The notes under the pieces were generated by a model, which was not told the origin of the DNA, did not search any database, and saw only the letters and a list, made by a program, of their open reading frames with translations. Shown here in pieces: positions 27,024 to 37,500 of a DNA stretch of 64,000 bases. The stretch covers positions 32,838-96,837 of the forward strand of contig DATIKU010000002.1 in the NCBI GenBank assembly GCA_035477215.1, in the 5' to 3' direction. The stretch is from Spirochaetota bacterium (GTDB lineage: Bacteria > Spirochaetota > UBA4802 > UBA5368). Both the position numbers and the translations under genes were made by a program. Position 1 is the first letter of the stretch; each line of letters starts with the position of its first letter.

Positions 27024-27362
27024 ATGAAGATCATCACGCAACCGCCCACCATAGACGCCGCGGGTTCGCCGCCGAAGACGATAGAGGAGTACGTCGGCGC
27101 GGTGAATTCGCGGAACGGCAACCCCGGCGTCGCGCGCACGAAAAGCCCGCGGGGCCGGAGCGAACCGGGCCAGCGGCCGGAGTCCGACGAGTATTCCGTG
27201 GTGCGCTACCGCGCGCCTCGTACGGACGGCGCCGGGTACGCCGCCGTCCGCGTCCCGGCCATCAGGCCGGAACGAGCACACAGGGACGATGTACGATCGT
27301 TCTTCGGCGATGCGCCGGTTTTAAGGTTCCGCGGCGGTGTGATGCCGACCGCCGCGGCCTGA
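27024..27362 (+). pseudogene. decayed cupin-domain gene
   Basis: The 112-residue frame starts MKIITQPPTIDAAG and reads like a family of small cupin proteins: an N-terminal strand, EYVGAVNS, SEPGQ and DEYSVV, and a later VRVPAIRPERAHRDD. The middle of the cupin barrel, where the second conserved motif with metal ligands should be, is missing. I infer an internal deletion of about 30 residues; the comparison is from memory of the family. An ATG further upstream at 26979 would only lengthen it with unrelated residues. Confidence 0.45.
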
Positions 27363-27372
27363 CAATCACGTC

Positions 27373-28188
27373 CTACCCCTTTTCCTCGATTCCCCACTGG
27401 AAATTGTAGCTCAGCGAGACGATGATGGTGCGTATTCCTTTATTGTCGCCGCTGGCCATGATCTGCTGGAGCACCGTGCTGAGCGTGAGGTTGACCGGCA
27501 CGAACACGATATCGAGCCCGTAGAAGACCATGGTCGTCGCCGGCAGGCTGACCGAATCGCCGCCCGCGTAGGTTCCGTCGACGGTCACATCGACGCTCGC
27601 CGAACCGGAAAGCCTCTGCCAGAGGAAGAACGGGGCCACCGCGATCGACTCGGTCTTGAAGCTAAGCTGCGCGCCGAGCTGCGGACCGAACTGGTTGGCG
27701 TATGCGTGTATTTCGTAGTCGGTACCGCCTGAGGTGGTAAACCATATCCCCGTCCAGACAAAGGAATAGTTAAGCCCGCCGAACAGGAGCAGACACACCT
27801 TGTCGGTTTTCACCGGCTGGAATTCCAGGTCCACGGGGATGGAAAAACCGGCCAGGCCGATGTCCGCCGGTCCGGCGCTGCCGCCGCCGCCGATAAAACT
27901 GAAGCCTCCGTCGACGGCCCACTGGTCGTGGAACGCGTAGCGGGCGATCATGCTGCCTGCGCCGCCGTTGATCTCCAGGCTCTGTTCTCCTCCTTCGTGT
28001 TCCACATCACCCGACATGTTGAAATAGGTCGCTCCGACCCGCATGTCGTACTGCCCCTCCTGGAACTCGAACCAGGGTATGGGCGGCGGCGAGATCATGA
28101 AGTTGTACTCCACGGCGAAGAGCTTCCCGCACGGGACGAGGGAAAACAGGAATACCGCGACGAGCAAAAATGGTTTGATGATTCTCAT
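27373..28188 (-). CDS. outer-membrane beta-barrel-like protein
   Basis: A 271-residue exported protein with a signal peptide (residues 1-24, ending KLFA). It has alternating beta-strand composition, a glycine-rich segment and an aromatic C-terminal strand ending YNFQWGIEEKG. It resembles small outer-membrane barrels without a specific family. The start at 28188 was chosen because GGAGG precedes it; the upstream extension has no signal-peptide sense. It faces the cupin remnant convergently. Confidence 0.65.
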   Translation of the reverse strand: MRIIKPFLLVAVFLFSLVPCGKLFAVEYNFMISPPPIPWFEFQEGQYDMRVGATYFNMSGDVEHEGGEQSLEINGGAGSMIARYAFHDQWAVDGGFSFIGGGGSAGPADIGLAGFSIPVDLEFQPVKTDKVCLLLFGGLNYSFVWTGIWFTTSGGTDYEIHAYANQFGPQLGAQLSFKTESIAVAPFFLWQRLSGSASVDVTVDGTYAGGDSVSLPATTMVFYGLDIVFVPVNLTLSTVLQQIMASGDNKGIRTIIVSLSYNFQWGIEEKG

Positions 28189-28549
28189 GGGGTTCCTCCC
28201 GGAAATATATTTGTGTGCGCCTGCTACGACACGCTTCGTATACGCGAAGTCACGTTCGGAAGGCAATGGCCAGAGGAATAGAATGATTCTGTTTTTTTCA
28301 GTAGATAGATTCGGTTATCCGTGAAAAGTCAAGCACAAAACACGTGAACACTTTCGCGCTCAGAGGATTCACTGAGCCGCTTGCCGGGCTCTGCTCGCTC
28401 ATGCGCGCGCCCGGCAGGCTTCCGGTGCCAGTTTAAATGATTGTAAAAGCGGGATTGAACGGACATACTGTGCACCCGGCCGATGTATTCCGCGACCCGA
28501 TGACGAACGGGCCATCCGCGGTACGGACCGGATCGATGGAGAATTCGCA
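28189..28549. other. 361-base intergenic region
   Basis: It separates the divergent outer-membrane-like and transglutaminase genes, so both promoters should lie here. AT-rich patches (for example around 28201-28215 and 28285-28310) are visible. No convincing -35/-10 pair or structured RNA was found by eye. Confidence 0.4.
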
Positions 28550-29563
28550 ATGTGCACAATTGCCACGGTGATAAAACAGCTCCTGCTTGCGGCGCTCGTA
28601 TGTGTGCTCGTTTCGGAGGCCCGCGCCCCTCTGCCCGTACACGCGCAATACAGGGGAGAACCAAAAACAATCGCGCACGACTTTCTCGATCTCGAGAAGG
28701 GGCTCGGCGCCGTGCGCGATCAATATCCCACCGTCAACGCCCTTATCGGGAAAGCCGTCGGAAAAATTCAGGCCCGACAGAACCATACGACGGAGCAGGC
28801 AATCGTCGTGCTGCGGACGATCGACTCGATCCTCGCGGACGAGGGATACAGATTCGGGAAAAACCTGCTTTTGGGCGTGGGGCTCGAAACGAAGACGATC
28901 GACTGCGACAATTACTGCGCTCTCTACATCGCCATCGCCGAGGTCATTAAAATACCGATCGTCCCGGTGTACGCCCCCAATCACAGCTTCGTCAGATTCT
29001 ATTTCGATGACGGCACGTACATCAACTGGGAGACCACGCAGGCGGAAATCCGCCCGGATTCGTACTACATTAAAACGCTGCGGATTCACCCGGAGTCGAT
29101 ACGGCATGGAGTGTATATGAAGACGCTCTCCCGAAAAGAATTCATCGCGGTCGAGTACAACAACATCGGCGCCCATATCATGAAGGGCGGGAAATACGCC
29201 GGGGCCGTGGCGTATTTCAGCGAGGCGATCGGGCGCTATCCCGTGTTTTCGTCGGCGTATCATAATCGCGGATCGTCCCTGTATGCGCTGGGACGATCCG
29301 ACGAGGCGCTGACCGATCTGCTCAGGGCCAACGAACTGGATCCCTCGCGGGCGGGAACGCACAACACCCTCGGCGACATCTATCTCGACAGGGACCAGCT
29401 CGAGAAAGCGCTCGGTGAATTCAACGCCAGCATAAAGCTCGATCCCGCGAATTACGTGCCCTATAACAGCATCGCGATCATCATGAAGCGGAAAGGGGAC
29501 GGGCGGAAGGCGCTTATATGGCAGGAAAAATCACGGCGCGTAAAAGAGCGGTATGGAAAATAA
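28550..29563 (+). CDS. exported transglutaminase-like protein with TPR repeats
   Basis: The 337-residue protein has a signal peptide (about residues 8-32) and then a transglutaminase-like fold with a Cys/His/acid triad: TIDCDNYCALYIAI, then APNHSFVRF, then INWETTQ. Two to three TPR units near the C-terminus follow, including YHNRGSSLYALGRSDEALTD. Family members act as cysteine proteases, transglutaminases or peptidoglycan-linked scaffolds. GGAG lies eight bases before the ATG. Which of the two cysteines in CDNYC is the nucleophile cannot be told by eye. Confidence 0.8.
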   Translation: MCTIATVIKQLLLAALVCVLVSEARAPLPVHAQYRGEPKTIAHDFLDLEKGLGAVRDQYPTVNALIGKAVGKIQARQNHTTEQAIVVLRTIDSILADEGYRFGKNLLLGVGLETKTIDCDNYCALYIAIAEVIKIPIVPVYAPNHSFVRFYFDDGTYINWETTQAEIRPDSYYIKTLRIHPESIRHGVYMKTLSRKEFIAVEYNNIGAHIMKGGKYAGAVAYFSEAIGRYPVFSSAYHNRGSSLYALGRSDEALTDLLRANELDPSRAGTHNTLGDIYLDRDQLEKALGEFNASIKLDPANYVPYNSIAIIMKRKGDGRKALIWQEKSRRVKERYGK

Positions 29564-29691
29564 TTGACGCGTTCCGCCTCCTCATATATTGACTTGATCG
29601 GTCATCGCCGTAAAAACGGATGCCCGCGTTCCGGCGGGCGGCGCGTGGATTGCCGCGCGGGTATCCGCAGAAGAAAACGAGAGAGGGCCAT

Positions 29692-30792
29692 ATGAGCACG
29701 GTATATTTCGCCGATTTCCGCTGCAGCAGCAGGGAGAACATCTTCAGCAAGACGAAAAAGCTTTTTATAAAGGCCGGTTTCGGGGAGCGCATCGAGAAGA
29801 AGGATTTTGTCGCCATCAAGACACATTTCGGCGAGTACGGCAACCTGGCCTTCGTCCCGGCGCCGGTCATTCGCACGCTCGCGGAGTTGGTGCTGGAGCG
29901 CGGCGGCCGGCCCTTCATCACCGACACCAACACGCTCTACCGCGGCTCGCGCAGCAACGCGGTCGATCATCTCCGGAACGCCGTGCAGAACGGCTTTCTC
30001 ATGGAGACGGCCGGGGCCCCGGTAATCATCGCCGACGGCCTGAAGGGCGACGATTATGCCAGCGTTGCCGTCGAGTCGAAGCATTTCAGGGAGATCAAGA
30101 TAGCCTCGGCCATCCACGGCGCCGACGCGGTGCTGGTGGTTTCGCACGTGAAGGGCCACGAGCTCTACGGCTTCGGCGGCGCCATAAAGAACGTGGCCAT
30201 GGGATGCGCGCCCCCCTCGGGCAAGCAGATGCTCCATTCGGACATGAAGCCGAAGGTGATCGCCGAGAAATGCACCTCCTGCGGAATGTGCATAAAGCGC
30301 TGCCCGGCCGACGCCATACGCTTCGACGAAAACAAAAAGGCGAACATCGACCCACACGCCTGCATCAGCTGCGGCGAATGCACCGTCATCTGCGCATACG
30401 AGGCCATTCCCGTAATCTGGACCACCGATCACAGGCCGCTCCACGAGCGGACCGCGGAATACGTCAAGGGCGTCGTCGACACAAAGCCGGGGAAATGGAT
30501 GTATATCAATTACGTCATGAACGTCTCGCCCCAGTGCGATTGCTATTACTGGAACGACGCTCCCATAGTGCCTAATATCGGCATTCTGGCCTCGACCGAC
30601 CCCGTGGCGATCGACCGGGCCTCGGCCGACCTGGTCAACCGCGCCGCGCCGCTTCCGGGTTCGAAGATCGCCGGCCGCGACGAATCGAAGGACAACCTGA
30701 GGGCCCTGTACGACCTCCCGTGGGATTACCAGCTCGAATACGCCCGCCAAATCGGGCTCGGCGATGACGCCTATGATCTCGTGGAGCCGTGA
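29692..30792 (+). CDS. DUF362 protein with two 4Fe-4S clusters
   Basis: The 366-residue protein begins with a DUF362 domain (KTHFGEYGNLAFVP, SHVKGHELYGFGGAIKNVAM). It has an inserted pair of ferredoxin motifs, CTSCGMCIKRCP at about residues 200-211 and CISCGECTVICA at about 224-235, before resuming DUF362. DUF362 ferredoxins are common in anaerobes and linked to redox chemistry, but no single function is known. GAGAGGG precedes the ATG at 29692. A weak TTGACG/TATTGA pair at 29564-29592 may be its promoter. Confidence 0.9.
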   Translation: MSTVYFADFRCSSRENIFSKTKKLFIKAGFGERIEKKDFVAIKTHFGEYGNLAFVPAPVIRTLAELVLERGGRPFITDTNTLYRGSRSNAVDHLRNAVQNGFLMETAGAPVIIADGLKGDDYASVAVESKHFREIKIASAIHGADAVLVVSHVKGHELYGFGGAIKNVAMGCAPPSGKQMLHSDMKPKVIAEKCTSCGMCIKRCPADAIRFDENKKANIDPHACISCGECTVICAYEAIPVIWTTDHRPLHERTAEYVKGVVDTKPGKWMYINYVMNVSPQCDCYYWNDAPIVPNIGILASTDPVAIDRASADLVNRAAPLPGSKIAGRDESKDNLRALYDLPWDYQLEYARQIGLGDDAYDLVEP

Positions 30793-30938
30793 GGGGGGCT
30801 CCGCGTAAATTTGCGGTTGACAGGAACGGGGGCGACGGGATTATAAATACGGGTGTACCCGGCGGGAGTGTTCCACTCAAGAGGTGGGTTCTTCCGTCGC
30901 GCGGTTTGGCATGTTTACCATCGCAGGGGGGAGTTGTA

Positions 30939-31388
30939 ATGAAGAGCTCGCACGATTTTCCGAATCTTAATCCCAAGCGGCCCGACGGGGTGAAGCCCAG
31001 CGGCAAGCCGTACAGGGTGATGGTCGTCGAGGACAAGGAATTTCAGCGCAAGCAGATCGTCCAGATACTCGAATCCGAGGGCTACGAGGTGGTGGCGTCG
31101 GCGGGCGACGGGAAGGAGGCCGTCCAGATGTATGACCGGTACGCGCGCGACCTTGATCTCATCACCACCGACCTCGATATGCCGAACCTGGACGGCTACG
31201 CGCTGCTCTACGAGATTACCCAGAAAAAACCGCGCGCTCGGATAGTGTTCATCAGCGACGAAACCACCAAAACCGTCCTGGCGGACCTCCTCAAGATGGG
31301 CGCGGCCGATTTCATATTGAAGCCGATACAGCGCGGGCGCCTTCTCGAAAGGATTAAAATGGTGCTGAACAGGGCACAGCAGGCCTGA
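30939..31388 (+). CDS. CheY-like single-domain response regulator
   Basis: The 149-residue protein is a receiver domain with no output domain. It carries VVEDKEF (acidic pocket), the phosphoacceptor aspartate in TTDLDMPNLDG, and Lys in ILKPIQR. About 25 residues precede the domain. GGGGGAG sits before the ATG at 30939. The next gene starts 60 bases later, suggesting a regulator/target pair, but no kinase is next to it. Confidence 0.9.
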   Translation: MKSSHDFPNLNPKRPDGVKPSGKPYRVMVVEDKEFQRKQIVQILESEGYEVVASAGDGKEAVQMYDRYARDLDLITTDLDMPNLDGYALLYEITQKKPRARIVFISDETTKTVLADLLKMGAADFILKPIQRGRLLERIKMVLNRAQQA

Positions 31389-31448
31389 CGCGTCCCGGCG
31401 CGAAAGGCCGTCCAGAAATACAAGGGACACACGGAAGGAAATTAGTCG

Positions 31449-32525
31449 ATGAGCAAAGAACTGGATTCGGCCGTTAACTCGCTGTCAGAACAGACCGGTA
31501 AAATCAACATAGCGCTGCATTACGCCGGCGGGGACATGGAAAAGGCCAAAGCCATGGTCGCCGGATCATATAAAGACGTTTATGTCCTCAAGGCGCGGTT
31601 CGCCTCTTCCACGCTTCACGGCGCGGTCCTCGTTTTTTACAACGGCATCTACAACAAGCTCATAGATTCGGTGGTGCTCGTGGTTTCGACCTACATGACG
31701 AAAACGATCGACACGGCCACGGACTGGAAGATATTCGAGAAGGAGATCCTCGAGGCGCTGGCCGCGGGCGACCACGACACCCATTTCGAGACGCTCGTGA
31801 AAAACCGATTTTATGACGGTTTCAACCAGAGTTTCTGCGCCGAGCTGACTCGCTTTCTGCAGAACGACAACGACATCGCCGTCGAGCGCGCCCTGCAGAA
31901 ACTTACGCAGTTCATCCTCAACGTTCAGCGTATCGATATAAAGGTCGATTCCCAGCACATCTCCTCTCTCGATATGGAAACGTATTCCGCCAGCAGCAAG
32001 AAGGTCGATCCGTCTTCCCTTAAAAAGCAGGAGGAGCCGGGCGAGACCGCATCCCTGCCGGAACAGGGCGAGCCGGAGGAGGTGCGCGAAGGGCAGGAAG
32101 GCGTAAAGCTCATCATGAAATGCACGATTCTGCTGTCGCCGATAAAGGGGAAGGAGATTTCAAGGATCGAGCCGGGGGACCGCATCCGTGTTTCCATTGC
32201 CGACTCCAATCCCAAATGCGTTTCTGTCGCGAGGGCGCTCAACGCCTACGAGGACGGCGGGCTGAAGCCGATCACCGCGCGCGTAAAATCGATAAAGCCC
32301 AATTCAGGGGGAGGGTATACCATTTTCGCGATCGTGGCCCGGGGAATTTACGCGAAAATCGTCGAGGAGGAGGCGAACATCAGGGTCGCTCTCGATCCGG
32401 CGTACGAACACGCGCGCGCCGGCGCGCAGGACGAGGGGAAATCGAGCCTGGGCCTTATTCTCGGGTTTTCGGTCATCTTTATAGTCATAGCGGCCGCGAT
32501 CGTCGCGCTCGTGCTGTACCTCTGA
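31449..32525 (+). CDS. tail-anchored protein of unknown function next to a CheY-like regulator
   Basis: The 358-residue protein has an alpha-helical N-terminal half (residues 1-175) and a Glu/Pro/Gln-rich linker (about 185-220). A beta-rich domain with EPGDRIRVSIADSNPK follows, and a single C-terminal membrane helix (about residues 335-357) ends at the last residues, so most of it should face the cytosol. I do not recognise the family. It is probably cotranscribed with the receiver protein, which may control it. The gene converges on hisF with no gap between stops. Confidence 0.7.
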   Translation: MSKELDSAVNSLSEQTGKINIALHYAGGDMEKAKAMVAGSYKDVYVLKARFASSTLHGAVLVFYNGIYNKLIDSVVLVVSTYMTKTIDTATDWKIFEKEILEALAAGDHDTHFETLVKNRFYDGFNQSFCAELTRFLQNDNDIAVERALQKLTQFILNVQRIDIKVDSQHISSLDMETYSASSKKVDPSSLKKQEEPGETASLPEQGEPEEVREGQEGVKLIMKCTILLSPIKGKEISRIEPGDRIRVSIADSNPKCVSVARALNAYEDGGLKPITARVKSIKPNSGGGYTIFAIVARGIYAKIVEEEANIRVALDPAYEHARAGAQDEGKSSLGLILGFSVIFIVIAAAIVALVLYL

Positions 32526-33287
32526 TCATATCGTTCGCATCGGCAGTCCGCGCGCGGCGAGCTCCCGCTTGACGTCCCGTATGGTTACCTCGCGAAAATG
32601 AAAGATCGACGCGACCAGCACCGCGTCCGCGCCGCCCGCCGTAAGTCCCTCGTACATGTGCTCGATCGTACCCACGCCGCCCGAGGCGATGACTGGGACG
32701 GGAACCGCGTCGGCGATGCGCCGCGTGAGCTCTATGTCGTAGCCCATCCTGGTGCCGTCGCGGTCCATGCTGGTGAGCAGTATCTCGCCCGCCCCGAGGC
32801 CGCAGGCGCGTACCGCCCACTCCACGGCGTCGATATCGGTGGGTGTTCGTCCCCCGTTGAGGTGGACGTTCCAGCCGCCGTGGTCGTTCCGTTTGGCGTC
32901 GATGGCCACCAGTATGCACTGGGCACCGAAGCGCACGGCCGACTCGCCGATAATATCCGGGTTCAGCACGGCCGCGGTGTTCATCGACACCTTGTCGGCG
33001 CCGTTCTCCAGGATCATGCGCACGTCCTCGACCGCGCGGATTCCGCCGCCGACGGTAAAGGGGATGTTGACGGTCTCGGCGACGTTCTTGACCATGTTGA
33101 GTACGATGTTTCTCTTGTCCGAACTTGCGGTAATGTCCAGGAACACAAGTTCGTCGGCGCCTTCCCCGTCGTAAAACCTGCCGTTTTCGACCGGGTCGCC
33201 GGCGTCGCGGAAATTGACGAAGTTGACGCCCTTTACCACGCGCCCGTCCCTAACGTCGAGGCAGGGCATTATTCGTTTGGCGAGCAT
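32526..33287 (-). CDS. hisF: imidazole glycerol phosphate synthase subunit HisF
   Basis: Cyclase subunit of the fifth step of histidine synthesis. The 253-residue TIM barrel begins [20 protein letters not shown] and has DEL(V)[16 protein letters not shown] and ASGGVG phosphate-binding loops. A catalytic aspartate lies in CLDV and another in [21 protein letters not shown] precedes the ATG. No hisH or other his genes are nearby, so the pathway is scattered. A 16-base perfect palindrome lies 22 bases before the start. Confidence 0.97.
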   Translation of the reverse strand: MLAKRIMPCLDVRDGRVVKGVNFVNFRDAGDPVENGRFYDGEGADELVFLDITASSDKRNIVLNMVKNVAETVNIPFTVGGGIRAVEDVRMILENGADKVSMNTAAVLNPDIIGESAVRFGAQCILVAIDAKRNDHGGWNVHLNGGRTPTDIDAVEWAVRACGLGAGEILLTSMDRDGTRMGYDIELTRRIADAVPVPVIASGGVGTIEHMYEGLTAGGADAVLVASIFHFREVTIRDVKRELAARGLPMRTI

Positions 33288-33308
33288 TGTTTCCCTCCGG
33301 GAAATTAT

Positions 33309-33324
33309 GGGCGCTGCAGCGCCC
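33309..33324. promoter_or_regulatory. 16-base perfect palindrome upstream of hisF
   Basis: GGGCGCTGCAGCGCCC reads identically on both strands and lies in the presumed 5' untranslated region of hisF. It may be an operator or a hairpin; no second copy was noticed. Confidence 0.35.
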
Positions 33325-33534
33325 GTATCATTCGGCGGATGCGTTGGTTATAATTCAACTAAAAATTTGGAAACGGGTTCTGTGCCGGGCGGCCGCGGTC
33401 ACCTGAATTTTAGTGGTTTTTGGCCCCGATTGTTGCTTGCCTTGCGGGCGCGCCGTGAATATGTGGTTACGAGCGACAGAGAGAACGGTCTTGCCGACAG
33501 CCGCCCTGCGCGCGGCGCACGAACGAAATAATGT

Positions 33535-34401
33535 ATGGAAGATGACAGAATAGTACTGGTTGATTCGCGGGAGGGCCTCGCTGGGCTTGTCCGACGGCTG
33601 GAAACGGTCGACGAGGTCGCAATGGACTGCGAGGGCGAGTCGAACCTGCATCGCTACGGCATTCACCTGTGCCTGGTGCAGATTTTCGACGGCGAGCGCT
33701 GTTACCTCGTCGATCCGGTGGTACTTGGGGATATTTCGGATATGCGGGAGTTCATCGAGAGCGAACGCGTCCGCAAGCTGATGTGTTCGGCCGACTTCGA
33801 CATGCGCCTTATGCACCATACCTGCGGCTTCCGGCTCGGGAACGTGTTCGACGTTCAGATAGCGGCCAAGCTGCTGGGGAGCGAGCACCTCTCCCTGCAG
33901 GCGATACTGGAGGAGTACCTTGGTGTCAGCCTGCCGAAGAGCGCGAGCGACCGCCGATCCGACTGGAGCAAACGGCCGCTTTCGAAGCGGCAGATGGAAT
34001 ATGCCGCGGGCGATGTGCTGCACCTTCCGCCGCTCGGGCGCGTGCTCGATCAACGGCTTGCCGAAAAGGGCCTGACCGATGAGGCACAGAAGGCGCATCG
34101 CGCCCTGATAAACATAAGCTTTCGACCGAAGAGCGATCCGCATCTTCGTCTTCCCGGGGCCAACCGCCTGCCCGCCGCGGCCCGGACCCGCCTCAAGCGC
34201 CTCTACCAGGTCCGCGAACGGATCGCGGAAAGGCTGGATATTCCTCCCTTCATGGTCCTCGCCAATGAGGTCCTGGTCGCTGCGGCGAAAAACCCGCCGT
34301 CCGGTAAGGCCGCCTGGCACGCGTTAAAGGGCATGACCCGGTTCGCCCGGTCGCGCATTGCCGAGCTCGAAGCGGCGCTTGCGGACACGCCGGCGAAGTG
34401 A
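33535..34401 (+). CDS. RNase D-like 3'-5' exonuclease with HRDC domain
   Basis: The 288-residue protein has a DEDDy exonuclease domain: motif I MDCEGES, motif II SADFDMRLMHH and motif III YAAGDVLHL with the tyrosine. A C-terminal HRDC-like helical domain (about residues 205-285) is used for nucleic acid binding. RNase D trims tRNA precursors and other stable RNA. The length is shorter than E. coli RNase D (one HRDC instead of two). No strong ribosome site; the ATG at 33535 begins the conserved domain. Confidence 0.88.
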   Translation: MEDDRIVLVDSREGLAGLVRRLETVDEVAMDCEGESNLHRYGIHLCLVQIFDGERCYLVDPVVLGDISDMREFIESERVRKLMCSADFDMRLMHHTCGFRLGNVFDVQIAAKLLGSEHLSLQAILEEYLGVSLPKSASDRRSDWSKRPLSKRQMEYAAGDVLHLPPLGRVLDQRLAEKGLTDEAQKAHRALINISFRPKSDPHLRLPGANRLPAAARTRLKRLYQVRERIAERLDIPPFMVLANEVLVAAAKNPPSGKAAWHALKGMTRFARSRIAELEAALADTPAK

Positions 34402-34511
34402 AGGCGCGGGCAGTGCCGGTAAATCGTTTGATCGGAGTGATGATTTAGGGTAGTATTAAAACGCCATGATTGGAGAAAAGCCTGTCAGTACGACGGAGCG
34501 ATAAAGAAACC

Positions 34512-37500
34512 ATGGAGCTTGCCGGACGGACAATAGCCGACCGTTACGTCATCACCGATCTCATCGGCGAGGGCGGGATGAGCGTGGTCTTTCGCGCACT
34601 GGGGACCGACGGGGACATGGTAGCGGTCAAGGTGTTGCGCGAGAGGGGGGTGTCCCGCCGTATCGAGGACATCATCCGCTTCAACGCCGAAGCGCGCGTG
34701 GTAGCCAGGATAAGCCACCCCGGAATCGTCGCGATCTACGAGACAGGCGAGCTGCCCGCTCCGCTCATCGAGGGACACTCCGCCCACTACCTGGTAATGG
34801 AGTACGTCGCCGGAACCAGCCTGCAGGACGAGCTGAACCACGGAGAGACGTTCGCGCCGGGCGAGATTTTAAATATCACCTCGCAGGTGTGCGACGCGCT
34901 CGCCCACGTCCACGACCTGGGAATAGTTCACCGCGACATAAAACCCGGCAATATCATTATCTCCGGGCGGGGGGACGATCTGCGTGCGGTGATCATCGAC
35001 TTCGGCCTGGCGCATGTGCGCGAGTTCGGCGGTGATGCGGGCGAGGGGGCGCTGGGCACCTTTCGCTACATGTCGCCCGAGCAGAGCGGCATTATACGAA
35101 GGACCGTGGACGAGCGCAGCGACCTCTATTCCCTGGGGGTACTCCTGTACCGGCTCATTGCCGGACGCCTGCCCTTCGAGGGCGGTGACGCCTCCTCCAT
35201 CATACATCAGCACATAGCGAAAAAGCCCGAACCGCCCTCGCGCTTCAATCCGGACGTGCCACCCGTCGTCGAGCGGATTGTCCTTCGGCTCCTCGAAAAG
35301 GAGCCCGAAAGACGATACCAGAGCGCGCGCGGCCTTCTGCATGATATACGGATGATCATGTCGGGCTCCACCGATATCATCCCGGGCGCGGCCGACCGGC
35401 AGGCGCGCCTCTACTCGCGTACTGGAATCGTCGGACGCGACGCCGACCTGGCCCGTCTGCGGTCCCGCTATGATGACCTTGTCCGCGGGAAGGGCGCGGT
35501 CTGCCTCATCTCCGGCGAGGCCGGCATGGGTAAAACCAGGCTTGCCGAAGAGCTTCGCGATCATGTCGTTTCAAGCGGCGGCATATTCATAGAAGGAAAG
35601 TGCTTCGCGGGAGAGAACAAGGCGCCGTACGGGCCGTTCAAGGACGCGCTCAACCTGTACCTGCAGTTATTTTCCAAACTGAACGACCGGTACCGTTCGG
35701 ACCTGAAGGCCCGGATCAGCTCGATCGGCATTGACCGTTGCGGCGTGACCCTGCGGTTGAATCCCATGCTCATCGAGATAACGGGCCCGTGCCCCATTCC
35801 GGTCGAGCTCGAACCGGAGCGCGAGAACCGGCGCTTCCTGATGGTGGTCGGCGAATTCATCCGCGCCCTGGCCGATACCCGCACGCCGCTCGTGCTGTTT
35901 CTCGACGATTTGCAGTGGTCCGACGAGGGGACCTTCTTGCTTCTGGAAGAAATCGCATCGGGCATAGCCCTGGCGCCGCTGTTGGTCATCGGCTCGTATC
36001 GCGACAACGAGGTTTCCGACTCGCACGGCGTAAGCCGTTTCATCAGGCTCGCCATACAGGAAGGTTATCCGATTGAACATTTACACGTTGAGCCGCTCGA
36101 CCGCGCGTCCGTCGCCCGCTACGTTGCCGGACTCCTTGGCTCCGGCGACGCGTATATGGACCGGGTGGCCGACGTTGTGTTCCGGAAGAGCCGGGGCAAT
36201 CCCTTTTTCGCCCTCGAAATCGTCAAGCGTATGGTCCAGGAAGGGGCCCTTGCCCTGGCGGGGGACTTTTGGAACGCGGACGACGGGAAGATCGCATCGC
36301 TCGAGATTTCAACCAGCATCCTCGACGTGGTCATGCGGCGTATCGAGAGACTCTCGCCGCGGTCCAACGAGGTGCTTTCGTACGCGGCGGTGATCGGCCG
36401 CAAGTTCGACATAAGCCTGCTCTTCGGGCTGCTTGTCGGCGGCGGGGACGGAGCGACGTACACGCATAACGAGGTCGTGCGCATCGTGGACGACGCCGTG
36501 GCGATGCAGCTCCTCGAGATCGACCGGAGGGAGCGGGGCAAGCTCTTCTTCGTCCACGACAGGATCAAGGAGGCGTTTTATAGCATGCTTTCGGTGGAGC
36601 GCCGCAAAGGACTCCACCTCCGGATAGCGCGCACGCTTGAAGAAGGGCCGCCCGGCGCCGAATCGCCGGTGTTCGACATGGTGTTTCACTACTCGCAGGC
36701 CGGGGACGGCGAAAAGGCGCTCAAATACGCCTATCCCGCCGGCAAGCGCGCGATGGAAAGCTACGCGAACGAGGAGGCCATACGCTATTTTTCCATAACG
36801 GCCGGCATGCTCGAGCGCGACGGGCTGGTCGACCTTGTCCGCATGCCGCTGTGGCTGAAGTGCCAGACCAGGATCGGGGAGCTTTACCTAATAACGGGCA
36901 GGAACGACGACGCAATCGGGCTCTTTAACCGCATACTCCCGCACCTTGGATCGTCCACCGCGCGCGCGGCGGCGTACCGGCAGATCAGCCGCGCGTATTT
37001 CAAGAAGGGCGATTTCGCCAATAGCGAACGGTATGGCGCCGACGGTCTCGCCCTGCTTGGTGAACGGCTGCCCCTGTCGACCTGGCGGGTCATCCCGGGG
37101 ATCCTCCGCGAGTTCGCCACGCACCTTGCCATTAAGGCGCTTCCGGGGCTTTTTCTGTCCCGGGGCAAAAAGAAGGCAGGTGAGAGCGACCTGCTTATCA
37201 TCCAGTTTTATCACTCGATAAGCTGGAATTACGCCCTCAGCTCGCTTTTAAAATTCGTCCGCTCCACGCTTCGCATGCTCAATATCTCCCAGCGGCGCAT
37301 CGGCGTTTCGCGCGAGCTCGCAATAAGCACGCTGGGGCTCGGAATGATGTACGCGGCGGCCCCCGCCTTCGGCAGGGCGCTTCGCTACCTGGAGAGGGGG
37401 CTTTCCATAAGCACGGATATACGCGACACCTTCTACAAGGCCGTGTCGCAGCAGTTACTCGGAACCTATTACTCGTGGACCGGGGACATCGACAAAAGCA

